Source: Nematostella vectensis (Eukaryota; Cnidaria; Anthozoa; Actiniaria; Edwardsiidae). Taken from it: a stretch of DNA of 64,000 nucleotides. Shown one piece after another: positions 21,862 through 33,816 of the stretch (position 1 is the first letter of the stretch; each line of letters opens with the position of its first letter). The translations under genes were made by a program, and so were the position numbers. The stretch covers positions 4,477,001-4,541,000 of the forward strand of contig NC_064039.1 of assembly GCF_932526225.1 (NCBI RefSeq). Reading direction: 5' to 3'. The notes under the pieces are model-generated. The model saw only the letters and a program-made list of their open reading frames with translations. It ran no database searches and was not told where the DNA came from.

Positions 21862-24800
21862 CTGTTCAACTTAAGGGAGCGTGCTCTCTAAGACAGAGCT
21901 TTACTTGTTTCTATCAGATCGATTATATTCTCTTTTCACGACGGTATACTGTTTCTGACAGTACCAATAGTGTGAGTGATGCGCGCTGTTCTGTAGTTTC
22001 GGTACGTCGATGTTTCCTAAGCGGTTAACGGAAAGGTTATGTGGCCTCCTTGGACAACTAATTGGTTTTATGTACGATTCGCCCACGCATTTTTTAAGTA
22101 ATGATCAAAATCAGCCGTTTCTTCAAGCCATTGCGAATTAATAATCAGATCGAAGCTATTTTTACACTTTCTGACGTCAAAAAGCCCTTTACGGAACAAG
22201 GGACAATGGATCTAATTTCTCGTGCGTCACTTATGTTTAAACTCATATTCTGCGTCAGATATGTACTGTAGCGAAAAGATTTACATACACAATATCTTGC
22301 TGAGTAACACGGTGAACTGCTCTTTCTTCACATTATCCGAAGCCCCACCGAATGCCTTTCACATTTATATATAAAAACTGTGCATGTGAATAGGATTTTG
22401 TCTCATCATCCAATGAATATAAATAAAATGCAATGAATATCCAAGATACAGCCTTTTGAAACTATTCGACTGCAAAAATGCAAATTGACGTTAACGATTG
22501 TGATTGGATCTTAGGCGCGTTTCTATGGAAACGAATAAGGCAGGTGCTAGAGAAAATAATGAGCCCAAAGTTTGCATATTTTACACCGTTATCTCAACCA
22601 ATTGCGTACTCAATGGCTCCTAATATTTTTTAAATTATATTTTCCAAGATAAATTTTTATTATAAAAAAAGTAAATACAGACACTAGCGCACAAATCCTC
22701 CGAGATTGCATATTTTCTCCTGTCAAAAAACACTCTAAAAACTTATATGAAAAAATATATAAAAAACTTGGGTTAATTTCATTTCAAACCCATAGAAAAA
22801 AAACTCCCGAATTGACTCGAATTTCCGCCCGCCCTCATGGTGCAGTTCGGAGTCTCAACGTGGTCTCTGCCAGCTGCGACGATCCTAGTCTAAAAAGTCG
22901 GCGATCGGAACGTGGTCGTTAAGTTTTCGGCGGTTACTCGTCGATAACGATTACCCCTACAATTGTCCAACGTCATTCGATAGTTGATTTGGGGACAGGG
23001 AGTCGAGGTTATATTAAAAACCCACTTGTTATAATGACTTTGTAGAAAGTTCCACGATTAAAATTGTTTGCCCGTCTTGTGTAAATGGGAAACCAGCCGT
23101 TTACGTCCTTGACGTTTTATAACGTTGTCTAGGTTTTACAGATAGAGTTGTTCGTAGACGCAAGCATCTAATCTTAAACAAATGAGGTCTTAGTCGATCA
23201 AGTCACACGCCGCAGTTATCCTAAAAATATTGCAATGACAAGTTTTTGTTATTAGTTACTGTTTTTAAGCTGTTTCAGCTTCAATATAAAGAATGGTAAA
23301 CAGAAATGTTCTTTCCCTATATGATGGGTGTAAGTGTTTTTTTTTCGAAGAAAGTTTTTGGTGATTTGCAAATAAAAAAAATTTTCTTATTTTCCTTTTT
23401 TTCTTTATTTCATTTGCCAAAACAATATCAAAATATTATATAACAATGCCAGTCAAGTTTTCTATACAGTACAAATCAAACGAACATATACTGTGGTCTC
23501 TTTCTTTGACAGTTTCAATCGCTTAAATTTTCATTCAATCCGATTTAAACTGAATTATGTCTACGGAGAGCTGCGAAACAAAAAATTAGAAAGGCTCACC
23601 ATAAGTTAAGAATTGGATTATAATCGTCTCTGTTTAAAAAGGGTTTTTATGAACCAAATCTACCGGGTAAAAAGAAGAAATAGCAAAGTCACGGATCATT
23701 AAAGAAAATAATCTAAGCAGGATACAATAAACATTTTGCTGCAATCTGCGTTTCCGTGTTAGGAATAAAAAAAAGTAAAAACAGACGAATTAAAATTCGC
23801 ATCTTCATCAGCTACCATCAACAGACTTTTTATTATTATAATATGTCTCTTTCCCTTTAAATATGCGCTCACACAGTAGTGTGGGAGGGTTTCGCTTTTT
23901 AAACTTATTATAGTTTGATGGCTCATCTCAATTCCTTTTTTCTTTTGTTTTCTCTTAGCCATAATCCATTCATATCTTTTTATCTTCCCTTCTAGCTGAT
24001 AAAGCGTAATCAATACCCAATATTTCATTTTCGCTCTATAGAAGTACCGCTTTATTATATTTCTCAAATACTCCACTTCCCACACGAGAACACATTGCGA
24101 AATACAACTCGCTTTTGTCCTTCGTTATTACTCCATTCTTCGCGTCTGTCTATAGAAAAACACTAAAGACAAAATGCTTCGATGTAAACCTTCTAGAACC
24201 CCTTCTACTCATGCTGCAACATTATTGCTTTTTTCTTCTTATGAAGTAACGTATTGGGGCGAGGATATTGGAAATGATTGATTGAATAAAATATTGCTTT
24301 ACAGTTTGAAGAAATCTAGTCTTCCGTGACGCTCAAATGTTCTTCACGGAAGCCTGGTCCATATGTGTAGGCTAGTAACAGAGCATCAAGCACACACGGA
24401 TCTAGGGTTTGTTACAGGGGGAGAGGCGGCATAGGCCTGAGATGGGGGAGGTAAATCGTTTGAATGTAGATCGCATACATATTTTCTAAAAACACCGCCC
24501 AAAAGTGCACAAGGGAGGAGACTTAGTTTTGCCAAAAATAAGAATAGAAAAGTTATTAATCAGTTACTATTACCTACTTATAACCGTAGAAATATTGCAA
24601 AAAAAAAAAAAAAATACAGCGTTTTTAAAAAATGACAGGTAGATATCTCTATAAAAGCTAGCTTTTGTCGGAAAGTACACAATTTTAGACTGAATTGAGT
24701 GTGCTTTTGTTTTCAAATATAGGTTTGCAATACTAAAAATAACGTGATAGCTGTCTACACTAAGACCATTTTCATGGGTTTATAATAATGGGAAAAAAAA

Positions 24801-25567
24801 AATCCTTTGCACAGTGAGGGGATTTAAATGCCGATTTCGCAAGACGGGAGCAAAAACGGAAAGCCACAATCCGCTGATTTCCTCTTCATTTACCGATTTC
24901 TTTTCCATTCACCGAATTTGTAGGTTTCGGTCCAGTTTGTGGTCGTTGAGAATCTTTGCTCCCCCTTAACTATCCTACAGCCCTTGGCCTACAGTTTTGA
25001 AATAATATCCCTTTTCATTGAGACCAAAAGAGAAAAAGAGATATACCCCCGGGACTTATTAGAGATTTCGCGGTGTATGTAAAGATTACAAACGTGAAAT
25101 CTTCTTTTAGAGCTTTTGTGGTGTATGTAAATAATACAAACTTGAAATCTTCTTTTTTCTGTAAAGTTCTTAATGAATTTCATTAGCAAGTTTCTTTTTA
25201 CTTACTTTTGAACATAATCTCTAAACTTAGTAATCTGTTGAAGTTATTCAATATTGGCGTTTGATAGAAAATGCATTCGTGTGCGACGTTAACTCTTCCA
25301 AGTGTTATTCAAAGCGGTTGGGAACTTTTATGCCTCAGCTCAAAATATATAATTCATTCAACTAAAGCTTACTTTTTTAAATAAAAACTTTTGAGTTTAG
25401 TGTTTGTTAGTAGAAAGGATAACCTTGATAATTTTAACATAAAAAAATAGAATGGGTCAGGAACCGAATGAATAAAATACTGTCAGTTACTGTACCCACA
25501 CACCCCCTCAAAGTATATTATTGCTTATTTCTAAATTTAGTTTTGCGATCATTATCATTGTTTACAG
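21862..25567. other. Intergenic, nothing recognised
   Basis: AT-rich DNA with no supported gene. A direct repeat of about 60 bp sits near 25060-25160 (GTGTATGTAAAGATTACAAA / GTGTATGTAAATAATACAAA). The minus-strand frame near 23759-24085 is AT-rich and lysine/isoleucine-heavy and I treat it as chance. Confidence 0.45.
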
Positions 25568-25648
25568 GGAACTAGCGAACGAAGCTGAGCTCAAAACAAA
25601 GTCCTTCTTTCGTCGAAAACATAGAAGATTTCGTTCTTCTAGGTCGAG
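25568..25648 (+). CDS. Candidate orphan exon, basic/serine-arginine peptide
   Basis: 81 nt between a good acceptor (TTGTTTACAG, ending 25567) and a strong donor (TCGAG then GTAAGTAC at 25649). One frame is open throughout, entered in phase 1 and leaving in phase 2, and reads ELANEAELKTKSFF followed by RRKHRRFRSSRSR. I could not link it to flanking exons. It may be an exon of an unrecognised gene, a 5' UTR exon of the tetraspanin downstream, or a chance pairing of splice-like sites. Confidence 0.3.
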
Positions 25649-27028
25649 GTAAGTACAAATAAATGTTGTTCTCAAATTGTGCATATTGTAATTTACTAAA
25701 TAATATGACTCTTTGAGTCGAGAAAGCAATGAGTTTAAAAGTTCTTTATAAAATTGTACCTTTTGCAGCCGTTCTATTCGAGCGTGCTTTGTAAATTTGA
25801 AAGTAGTTTAGTTAGTACGAGTAAAGTAATTTTAATGATTGTTCTGGTATTTCTGAATATATTTTCAGATAAAACTTGGATTACAAGCAGCTCGACATAA
25901 TAGTTTGAACAATATAAATTGTTTTTAAATAACAATTTATTCCCAAATCCACATATGTACAAATTAACGGCAACAATACACCGAAACTGAATTACATCTG
26001 TGCTTCTTTGATATCATTTTAGCGAGTTTTCCTGTTAGAATTATTTTTTGGGGCTTTGTCAACGCTTTTAATTAAAACCCTCTTCGTCATAAAAGCTTAA
26101 TTCTTTGAAAGACTAGGTTAGTTATCAATATTCATATTATATTATCATTATTCAATAGATCTGAATTTACATAACGCTAGGCTAACAACAAACATAAAAG
26201 TCGAGGAGAAGTAGTCCCTTTACATTGTTTTGAAATACTTGCAATACTTCTTTGAAAGGTTTTATCTTTCAGTTTCTTGAGTATTAATAATTCAAGGTTC
26301 AATAAAGGTTTTTATTGCTTGTTTTGTTTTTAGTCTTTTCTTAGTTTTCAAGCAACGCTAAGGATAATCATAGTTAGTAGAGGGGACTGGCTTGGAAATC
26401 CCGGCGAACTTGATAGAGAAAATATGACCATGACCGTGCACAAGTCGAAACGAAGAATCCTTGTTTTGATCAATACTAAATATAAAAATATACATGGCTG
26501 ATAACTTTAACTTTATAGGGCTGTAGAGCTCGGGATATAATGACGATAAAACATGCCAAGTGATAAACAATATAATATAATACAATACAATATACTTCAT
26601 TTATCGAGGGTACACTCTTTTTTTTATAAGAACCTTTTGATAAGAACGTCCAGGCTGAGATTTCACCAAATTTTAAGGACATGCCGAGGCTCAAATAGCA
26701 GCAAAATATTACTTTGTTAGTCTGAGGTGTTCCAAAATGCAGTGTTCATCAATAACAACCTCAAATATTATTGCTATCATTAGTGTATTTCTCTTCCTAA
26801 TATTTCATGGATACTATATTTAATAAGCACTAAAATTTAAAAACATGGTAAGAACACTTTCAGCATTTAAATGCTCCAAAAATAAGACGGCCCAGTCTCA
26901 ACTGAAAATTAGACGTTCTTATTAAAAAAAAAAAAAGAGTGTTGAAAGCTTAAAGTTTTCTAACTTATAGCCCAAAAAAAGACAAAGATTAAAATAAAGT
27001 GAATAAGGATAGCGACGGTTCAAATAAA
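25649..27028. other. Intergenic, nothing recognised
   Basis: AT-rich DNA with no supported exon or RNA gene. Short minus-strand frames near 26358-26694 have random-like composition. Confidence 0.5.
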
Positions 27029-27228
27029 TGCCTAGTGCACACTAGTTAAATAACGACATAACAACATAGGCGCGCGCACTGTTTTAAGCCCGACATAACG
27101 ACATGGGAGTCGTTATGTCCATGTCGTTATATTGGGCTTATGCCAAAATGTCGAACCATTCACACTTGAACATATGGGTGCACGCGCCTATATAATTATG
27201 TCGTTATGCCACTAGTGTGCACCAGGCA
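27029..27228. mobile_element. 200-bp MITE with TGCCTAGTGCACACTAGT ends
   Basis: The left end TGCCTAGTGCACACTAGT and the right end ACTAGTGTGCACCAGGCA are inverted repeats with one mismatch. A second inner inverted repeat is built from ACGACATAACGACATGG and its complement around 27090-27140. TAAA flanks both ends (27025-27028 and 27229-27232), a probable short target duplication. No coding capacity. It lies about 450 bp upstream of the tetraspanin start codon. Confidence 0.85.
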
Positions 27229-27683
27229 TAAAAGATTTGTGCCCGAATACGCGTATTCAGACATCTCGTCCATATGTTTCTTGTACTGTACGCTTGGTTT
27301 TGTGCACGTTCGTGATCACGTAATGGTTGTTCAATACCAGAGAGCGACGCCGAGTTTTCTCACCATCTCCATATTGTGATACACATTTTGGGTCATGAAA
27401 TCCTCAAATACATTGTTTCTATTTTGCCACCGCTATATTTTTTGGAGTAAGTTCTTTCCTGGAAAATATCTTGTTTTTCTAATAACAAGTTATAACATAG
27501 AAGAAATATGGAACATGAGTCAGCTTTCAATTATAATTTTCCACAGTACAACACACTTTCAGCCAACAACCATATTGTATTTTCTAAAGTATTTGCAACA
27601 AAATTTGAGATTAATCGAATTGAATTAAGGTTATACGGAAAGACAGTTCGCTTAAAATGTTATATTCTACTTAGGATTACACA

Positions 27684-30600
27684 ATGGGTAGTTTGGACGC
27701 TGGAGCTGGAAGAATTCTCAAGATTTTGGTGGTCTTCTTCAATGTTCTATTCTTCGTAAGTACAGTAACAAAATTCAGTTAACTCCCAGGCGTTCTTACC
27801 CTATCACCGGTGACGTAGCTTGGGTTCTGGGACGAGACTCTTTTTCTGACGGTCCTTCATATTCAATTCAGTCCCCCGAAAGATAACGCGCGCGTTGCAC
27901 ATCAAAGTGATTTCACTTTACCTTCAACAGATTTTTGGCATAGCTCTGATAGCCGTCGGGGCTTGGGCCGAGGTACAGTACGGTGAATTCATCGAAGTCT
28001 CATCGGTGCCGTACGCGACAGGTTCTCGGCTTGTCATCGCTGTCGGCGTCATCATTGCCATCGTTTCGTTCTTTGGTTGCCTGGGAGCCTGGAAAGAGAA
28101 CAGGTGCATGCTGGGAACGGTAAGTCAATCGACCGTTGGCGCTTTCATCGTAATAGTCCAGTTCCGAATTCAAACGCTCCCGCTGGACATAGACACTAAG
28201 TAATTATAAATACAATGTGAGCCTCTGATTCAAGAGTTGCCCCCAAAATTTCTGAGCGGAGGTATTTTTTACATGAATGTACGGTTTTTACATGTACCTA
28301 AATAGTATTACAAAGGTAACATTTATAACTCGATTGCTTGACAAAAGACGATATTATACATTTTAACTGTAACCATCATTTATATCCGTACTCTTTGTCC
28401 TCCTTTTGGAACACTATCCCTCCAACCCCCCCCCTTCCCCCCCACATCTGGCCACTTCCGCCCATCGACTTATGGGACCATTCCTACGCCCCTGATGCAC
28501 TCAAGAAAGTTGAGTTGTCGTATGAATCACGTATTTCTATCGGTTTAGTTCTTTGTCCTGCTGCTGATCCTACTCGCCCTGGAAATCGCCGCTGCCGTCC
28601 TCGCGTACAATTACCGTGGCAAGGTTAGTTCCATCGCCCCCCCCCCCCCCCCCTTAGTTTATTTCTTTTGTCACAGAAACCGACTGGCGAGGGTAATAAA
28701 AAATAATCAACGTAATAAAAAAACCTAACGATAACCCTCCCTCGTATACAAATAACGAGCCAAAGTCCTCTCACTCACTCCCTATTATTATTACTGGTGT
28801 CACTCCCTTATCCATCCATACTATAGATACGTTATTGTAAGTCCTCCCTTTTTGTCCTTTTTGACACCAGGCCACACATCCTAAATTCCTGCTTTCCTCT
28901 TTTTTCTATCAATACCATGTTAAGGTTAGTTTCGCTTTGTATTGAGGCAGAATTCATTAAACAGTGATTCTGTTAAGGTAAAAGATGAGATCGAATCTGA
29001 CCTTACGAAAGCCTTGAAGGGAGACTACGGCTCCAGTGGACAGGATGGTGTTACCAAGGCCTTCGACGCACTGCAAGAAAAGGTAAATAGATGGTTATCC
29101 ATAGATACAGAGGCAATTACTGAGTTCAATGTATGTAATAAAAACCTTACCTGACGACTAGTGAGGCAGTCACCATATAACCATAGAACGGTTGAACGAT
29201 TGAAACGAATTTCTTTGTGTGATATATGGTAAAAGCAAAACCTGTTTTTAATTAATTTTGGATGATTTCCGAGATGCAAAAACAACGTTTGATAAACTCG
29301 AGTTCCTCGATTTCTCCAAGCACCATACATTTATGAGAACTCGATTTTTGGGAGATGACATTCTTTACTCCCTTAGAGTAAAGCTTTACTCCCTTAGAGT
29401 AAAGCTAGAAATAATCCACTTATTGATCTTTCAATTCAATTTCTTAGCAAAAATGTTGCGGTGTGAACGGATACTTGGATTGGAAGGCATCGAAGAAGTA
29501 CAACGGCACTAGCACCGTCCCTGATAGCTGCTGTGTGGTTAAGGCTGACGGCTGCGGTAAAGCCGTCAATGGCATAAACAAAGGGGTAAATAACTCCACA
29601 AGAAACGTGCCTTAAAGAGCCCTTGCCATCCACACCTTTGTTATTGTTTTTAATCAATATTGTTGGACGAATTATGAGAAGATATCTCAAAATAACCCCC
29701 AATAAATATTTTTCAAACAAACGCAATAAAAAAATTACAACAGCTTCCCAAAATGAGGCGATGGAAATGGATGCTTTTTCACACTTTCAACTTCGCTTCG
29801 ATAAGAAAGTGGCGGCTGACTAAGGCTAGCAACCTGCTAACGGTTGTTAAGGCATTCTCTCAACATGCTTTATTTGTTTGTCGGACACGTGGCGAGAACA
29901 TCGCGAACTTCAAGGTTTCATACGGGAAAATGGAGCAAAAAACTTTGACGCGTATTCAACAATTTTGTTAATTTTTAATAGTCAAATCAGATTAATTTGT
30001 CTGATTTAACTATCCTGGACTAAATCCTTACCAACAGTCTGTCTGGACTTGAACTCAGGAAAAAATAAAAAATTCGGGCGCTTAAGAACAGGGAACCTCC
30101 GTTCTATGGGTCGACAATAATCCCATATTGTTGTATTCTTTAAGGGCTGCTTTAACAAGATGGTGGAGGTTGTGAAAGACAAACTCGATGTCATTGGCGG
30201 ATTTGCTATCACCATGCTAGTAATCCAGGCAAGTTAATAGTTGATGATGAGTGTGCTATGGTAGTCATAGTAATGGATAAGGATGATGCTGGATAATGAT
30301 GTTGGATGGTGATAATGATGCTGGATGATTACGATGAATATGTTAATATTAAATGACTATGGTGATGATGTTGATATTGGATGATAATGGTGATGATGAT
30401 ATTGGATTATTATGATGACGTTGATATTGGATAATTATGGTGATGATATGTTGGATGATCATGATGATGATTATGTACTAGATGTTTATGGTGATGTTGC
30501 ATGATGGTGTTAGATGATCATAATGATGATGCTGGAAGACAGCATTGGGGCAATGGACGATGATTCCAATCTTGATAGTAAAAGGGATGATGATATTGGT

Positions 30601-30843
30601 AAGAATGGTGGAAAAGATAATGTGACCAATGTCTCTAAAACATAAAAGTGGAAGTGATGATGATGATGATATATTATAATAATGGTAGTGATATTATTAC
30701 GCAGACGTACCTACTCATGTTGTTAGATTGATGATGATTTTTAACCTAAACTAATTGGCTGATGTTTCTTTCATCAGATCTTGGGGACAATCTTTGCTTT
30801 AGTTCTCATAATCAAGATTGGCAAGACTGGCGAATATGCATAG
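27684..30843 (+). CDS. Tetraspanin family protein, 242 residues
   Basis: Seven coding exons, all in phase 0: 27684-27755, 27931-28119, 28549-28623, 28978-29082, 29448-29585, 30145-30228 and 30778-30843. Phase-0 joins give 242 residues. Transmembrane segments lie near residues 11-34, 53-77, 85-108 and 208-234. The small loop carries EVQYGEF, and the second helix is followed by FFGCLGAWKENRCML, the usual tetraspanin GCxGA...N/C-type signature. The large loop carries KCCGVNGYLDW (CCG motif), then SCC and two further cysteines, giving six. The short cytoplasmic tail ends TGEYA. Intron 6 has a GC-AG border (ATCCAG then GCAAGT at 30229). An acceptor-like TTCTACTTAG precedes the start, suggesting a 5' UTR intron. 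The protein resembles the CD9/CD63 group but I do not assign a subfamily. Role: membrane organiser at the plasma membrane or endosomes. Confidence 0.95.
30240..30720 (+). repeat. Imperfect GATGAT-rich simple repeat (tetraspanin intron 6)
   Basis: Low-complexity intron sequence dominated by GATGATG, GTTGGATGATNATGGTGATG and similar. It lies immediately after the non-canonical GC donor at 30229. Its purine-rich strand is the transcribed sense strand. Confidence 0.8.
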
Positions 30844-32401
30844 GCAGCTTCAGTTGTGTTTTTTGGAGTCGATGACACATAAATAGCTTAATAAGGATAA
30901 AAACCTGATATTCTCATGGTATTCACACAACTTAGCCTAAACTCCACTGCATATGTGGACTTGCAAGTTGCTATATCAACTAAATGCACACTTTTCAAAA
31001 GTTTTTTAGCTAGCCATGAAACACTTTTTACTTATGAAAATAATGAGTAATAGAATATGAATGAAGAAAAACCATGCTGATAGCAAAAGATTTGATAATT
31101 AAACAATGTTATGCTCTGTAAAATATCCAATTCCAGAGAAGATCAATTCCCCTTCAATGGATGGAATTTTCTCTTGGGACCCCTACACCTCAGAGTCTAT
31201 ACAGAAAACAAACAAGCTTTTCACAACCACCTCCTCCCACCCTGAAATTTGGCACTCAAAGCCTGAAGCCCCTAATTCATACCTGTCAACTCTCCCACAT
31301 TAGGCACGAGTCTCAAGATTTTGTTCCCCTTCTCACGCTCTCCCACGTTGAGCACCAAATCTCCTGCTTTTTAGCAATTTTTATCGCTTCCAAAAATTAT
31401 TATATAGAAAATCTTCATTTTGCCTATTTTCTATTAAAATATTTCAAACAAAAATTCCCTTTCACAGCACAATTTTTAAAATACCCTAGTGAGATCTATA
31501 GGTAGATTTGTTTGTGAAAGCTTTCTATAAAGCAAATGCCTGCCAGGTTATACCCACCATACCCCTCTAAAAATAAATATAGCCCACCCCTCCTCCCTAA
31601 AAAATTCTAAATCCTTGAGATTTTCGGAGGTTGACAGGTATGCTAATTTCCTCTTTGGGGATTTTTTACTGAAATCCCACAATGTACTGGAGAATTTAAT
31701 GCAACAAAACCAATGTCATTTAAATGTCATATAAATAATAAAAATACAATTATAGAGCAAATGAAATAAAATTTACACTTCTTTACACATGTATGGACTT
31801 TGTGAGTAATGTATGGTTATAAACTGGTTATAAAGCTTATAAACAGGCTATAGAAATCACAGAACCATTACAAAAATGAAACAGAAGTATTATAAAAAAA
31901 CATGGGGTGGGCCGATTTTCAGAGATTTTGCTTAAAAATATAAAGAATTCCTAGCATAGATTCTGCCGTAAAAGACAAGGCATTCAAAGTTCCCAATCTA
32001 CAGAGCTAGTACATCTTTGAAAAATCCCAAGATGACTTGACCCCAGCTTAAATAGCCAGGTTTTCTGTCATGAAAAGTAATGTTAGTGCCATAAAGACAT
32101 CGTGCCTGTTGTTTTTCAAGTGCAGAAAAATAAAATCCTGAGTAGCAAGTTAACTTAGTAATAAGAACTCATGTTTTGCATCATACTCAATGTTTTAACA
32201 GTGCGTCTTGTCTGAAAGACAGGTCCCCACACTGCCCATTGTTATTGTCACAGAATTAGAAATGATAACTAAAGTATTAGTTCCCCAATACCTGCCTATC
32301 TCAATTCTTCTGTAATGTTTTCAGTAACTTTCTTATCTGATCTGTTATTCTGAACTTGAAAAGATGAATTATTTTCCTTCAAAACCCTATGTTTGATGAT
32401 A
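30844..32401. other. Intergenic between convergent genes, nothing recognised
   Basis: 3' flanks of the tetraspanin (+) and the 90-residue protein gene (-). No exon, repeat or RNA gene was identified. The open frames at 31106-31505 appear random. Confidence 0.5.
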
Positions 32402-33613
32402 TTACTTGCCAACAATGGCGTCATATGTCCAATATCCTTGTTGCTGTATCCAAGACACAGCAATGTATTTTTCATTTTCACTGTAATCTGGATAAAAAAA
32501 GCAAAAACAGAAAAAAAAACAATTGCAGAAACATCTAATGTTTAAAACTGAGTTTAGATTCTATTTAGAGGCATTTATAACAGCATTTTGGATTTTCCAA
32601 TTTTATATAAAACAATGTAGATGCAATATGAGGAATTTGAAGGGGAGGTTTGCAGGGTTTCAAAGGGGAGGGAGGGGATTCCTTGCCTTGAAATAGGATA
32701 CAGATGAGAATGAACACAAAAAGTTTATATTATGTAAAATATAGTCTTTTATCAAGCAATTGATTTATACATGTAAAAATATAAAAACCACATCACCTCA
32801 GTAAACCCCCCCCCCCCCCCCCTGCCCCTTCCCGTTTGTTCCCCTGTAGGAGGTACTCCCCCATCTCATAGATCTAACAGGTCTTCTTAAGGTTGGTTCC
32901 CACTAGGACGCAAGCTAAAGCGTAAGCGCAAACAGAAGCGCAACACAAGCGAGAATCAGTCAAACACAAGCGTAAGCGGAAGAAAATCAAGTAGTTGCAT
33001 TCTCTTGCGCTTATGTTCTAGAGAGAATCGGAAAACTACGTGCGTTCCGCTTGCGCTAACGTCCAAGTGAGAACCAACCTTTACTCTTCATGGTGATGAG
33101 CTGTTTCCAGAGGGTAGGTCTAAGGTAAAGTTATGTTATACTATATTGCTTATCAAGATGTACAGATTGAAGCTTACCATAAATGGAATACTTGCTGTTT
33201 GCTTCTTTTTTCCGTAAAGGAGCACTTCTATAGACTTTCGGGAATTATAACTAAGTCAAAAAATAAACCAGTCAATCATTGATAATGATATGAATAACAA
33301 ATCATCTGAAAAAGAATAGATCCAAGTCACCACTCACATCCAAAGATTACTGTAATACTTATATCGAGTTACCCAATTCCTTGATATTCTAGCGATTTTC
33401 GACACCCAATTTAGCGACATCGTCCCTTATTTCGCAGCCTGCGACATTTCAATTTCGTATTGTTTTGCAAAAACCCAGTAAACCTGCAGGGTTTAGCAGG
33501 CGTTCTTTGGCTCTCCCCAGCTTCTCTCGGTCTTGTCCATGAACATTTGCGCGGGGAACAATATGGTGAGGGCCATGGTGAATGTGAGTGAGCTGGAAAA
33601 TGTAGCGAAACAT
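32402..33613 (-). CDS. Unrecognised 90-residue protein, three exons
   Basis: Three minus-strand exons join in one frame: 33613-33484 (ATG at 33613), 33234-33178 and 32487-32402 (stop at 32404-32402). Borders are CCTGCAG/GTTTAC, CCGAAAG acceptor, TTATG/GTAAGC and TTTATCCAG. The phases 1 and 1 close exactly, giving 90 residues. The product begins MFRYIFQLTHIHHGPHH, is rich in basic residues, has a DREKLGRAKERLLNP helix-like segment and ends YIAVSWIQQQGYWTYDAIVGK without a transmembrane segment. The basic, histidine-rich N-terminus could be a mitochondrial presequence (weak inference). I do not recognise the family. It stands head to head with UIMC1, 203 bp between start codons. An alternative reading of exon 3 in another frame (MKMKNTLLCLGYS...) joins less well upstream. 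Confidence 0.6.
32890..33080. mobile_element. 191-bp MITE inside intron 1/2 region of the 90-residue gene, TTA target duplication
   Basis: The left end AGGTTGGTTCCCACTAGGACG and the right end CGTCCAAGTGAGAACCAACCT are inverted repeats. TTA flanks both (32887-32889 and 33081-33083). The interior has AAGCGTAAGCG-type repeats on the left and matching GCTTGCGCT on the right. It lies between exons 2 and 3 of the 90-residue gene. Harbinger-like by target duplication only. Confidence 0.85.
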
Positions 33614-33816
33614 CACAAATTGATTATTTCTCGCTCATCTCTAAAGTGAGAATACCATAAACTTATAAAAATCCGTAAGTGAAGGCTTCTTCGAGATATC
33701 TTATTCGAGGTATCTCCAGAGAGCTGTGATTTTATCCATCACTTTCCCCTGATAAATTTCTGTCAACAACATGGGGACTTAATTGAGCTAAGTGAGAGAG
33801 AAAAAAAAGCCATATC
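33614..33816. promoter_or_regulatory. Putative bidirectional promoter, 90-residue gene / UIMC1
   Basis: 203 bp separate the two divergent start codons. No TATA box is evident on either strand. The interval contains TCGAGATATC and TCGAGGTATC repeats (33690-33715). The promoter role is inferred from gene orientation alone. Confidence 0.5.

Noticed and set aside
32296-32481. Minus-strand frame MKMKNTLLCLGYSNKDIGHM... as the last exon of the gene next to UIMC1
   Set aside because: It can be linked upstream only through a different exon frame without a clean start, whereas the alternative frame gives a closed three-exon gene with ATG and stop.
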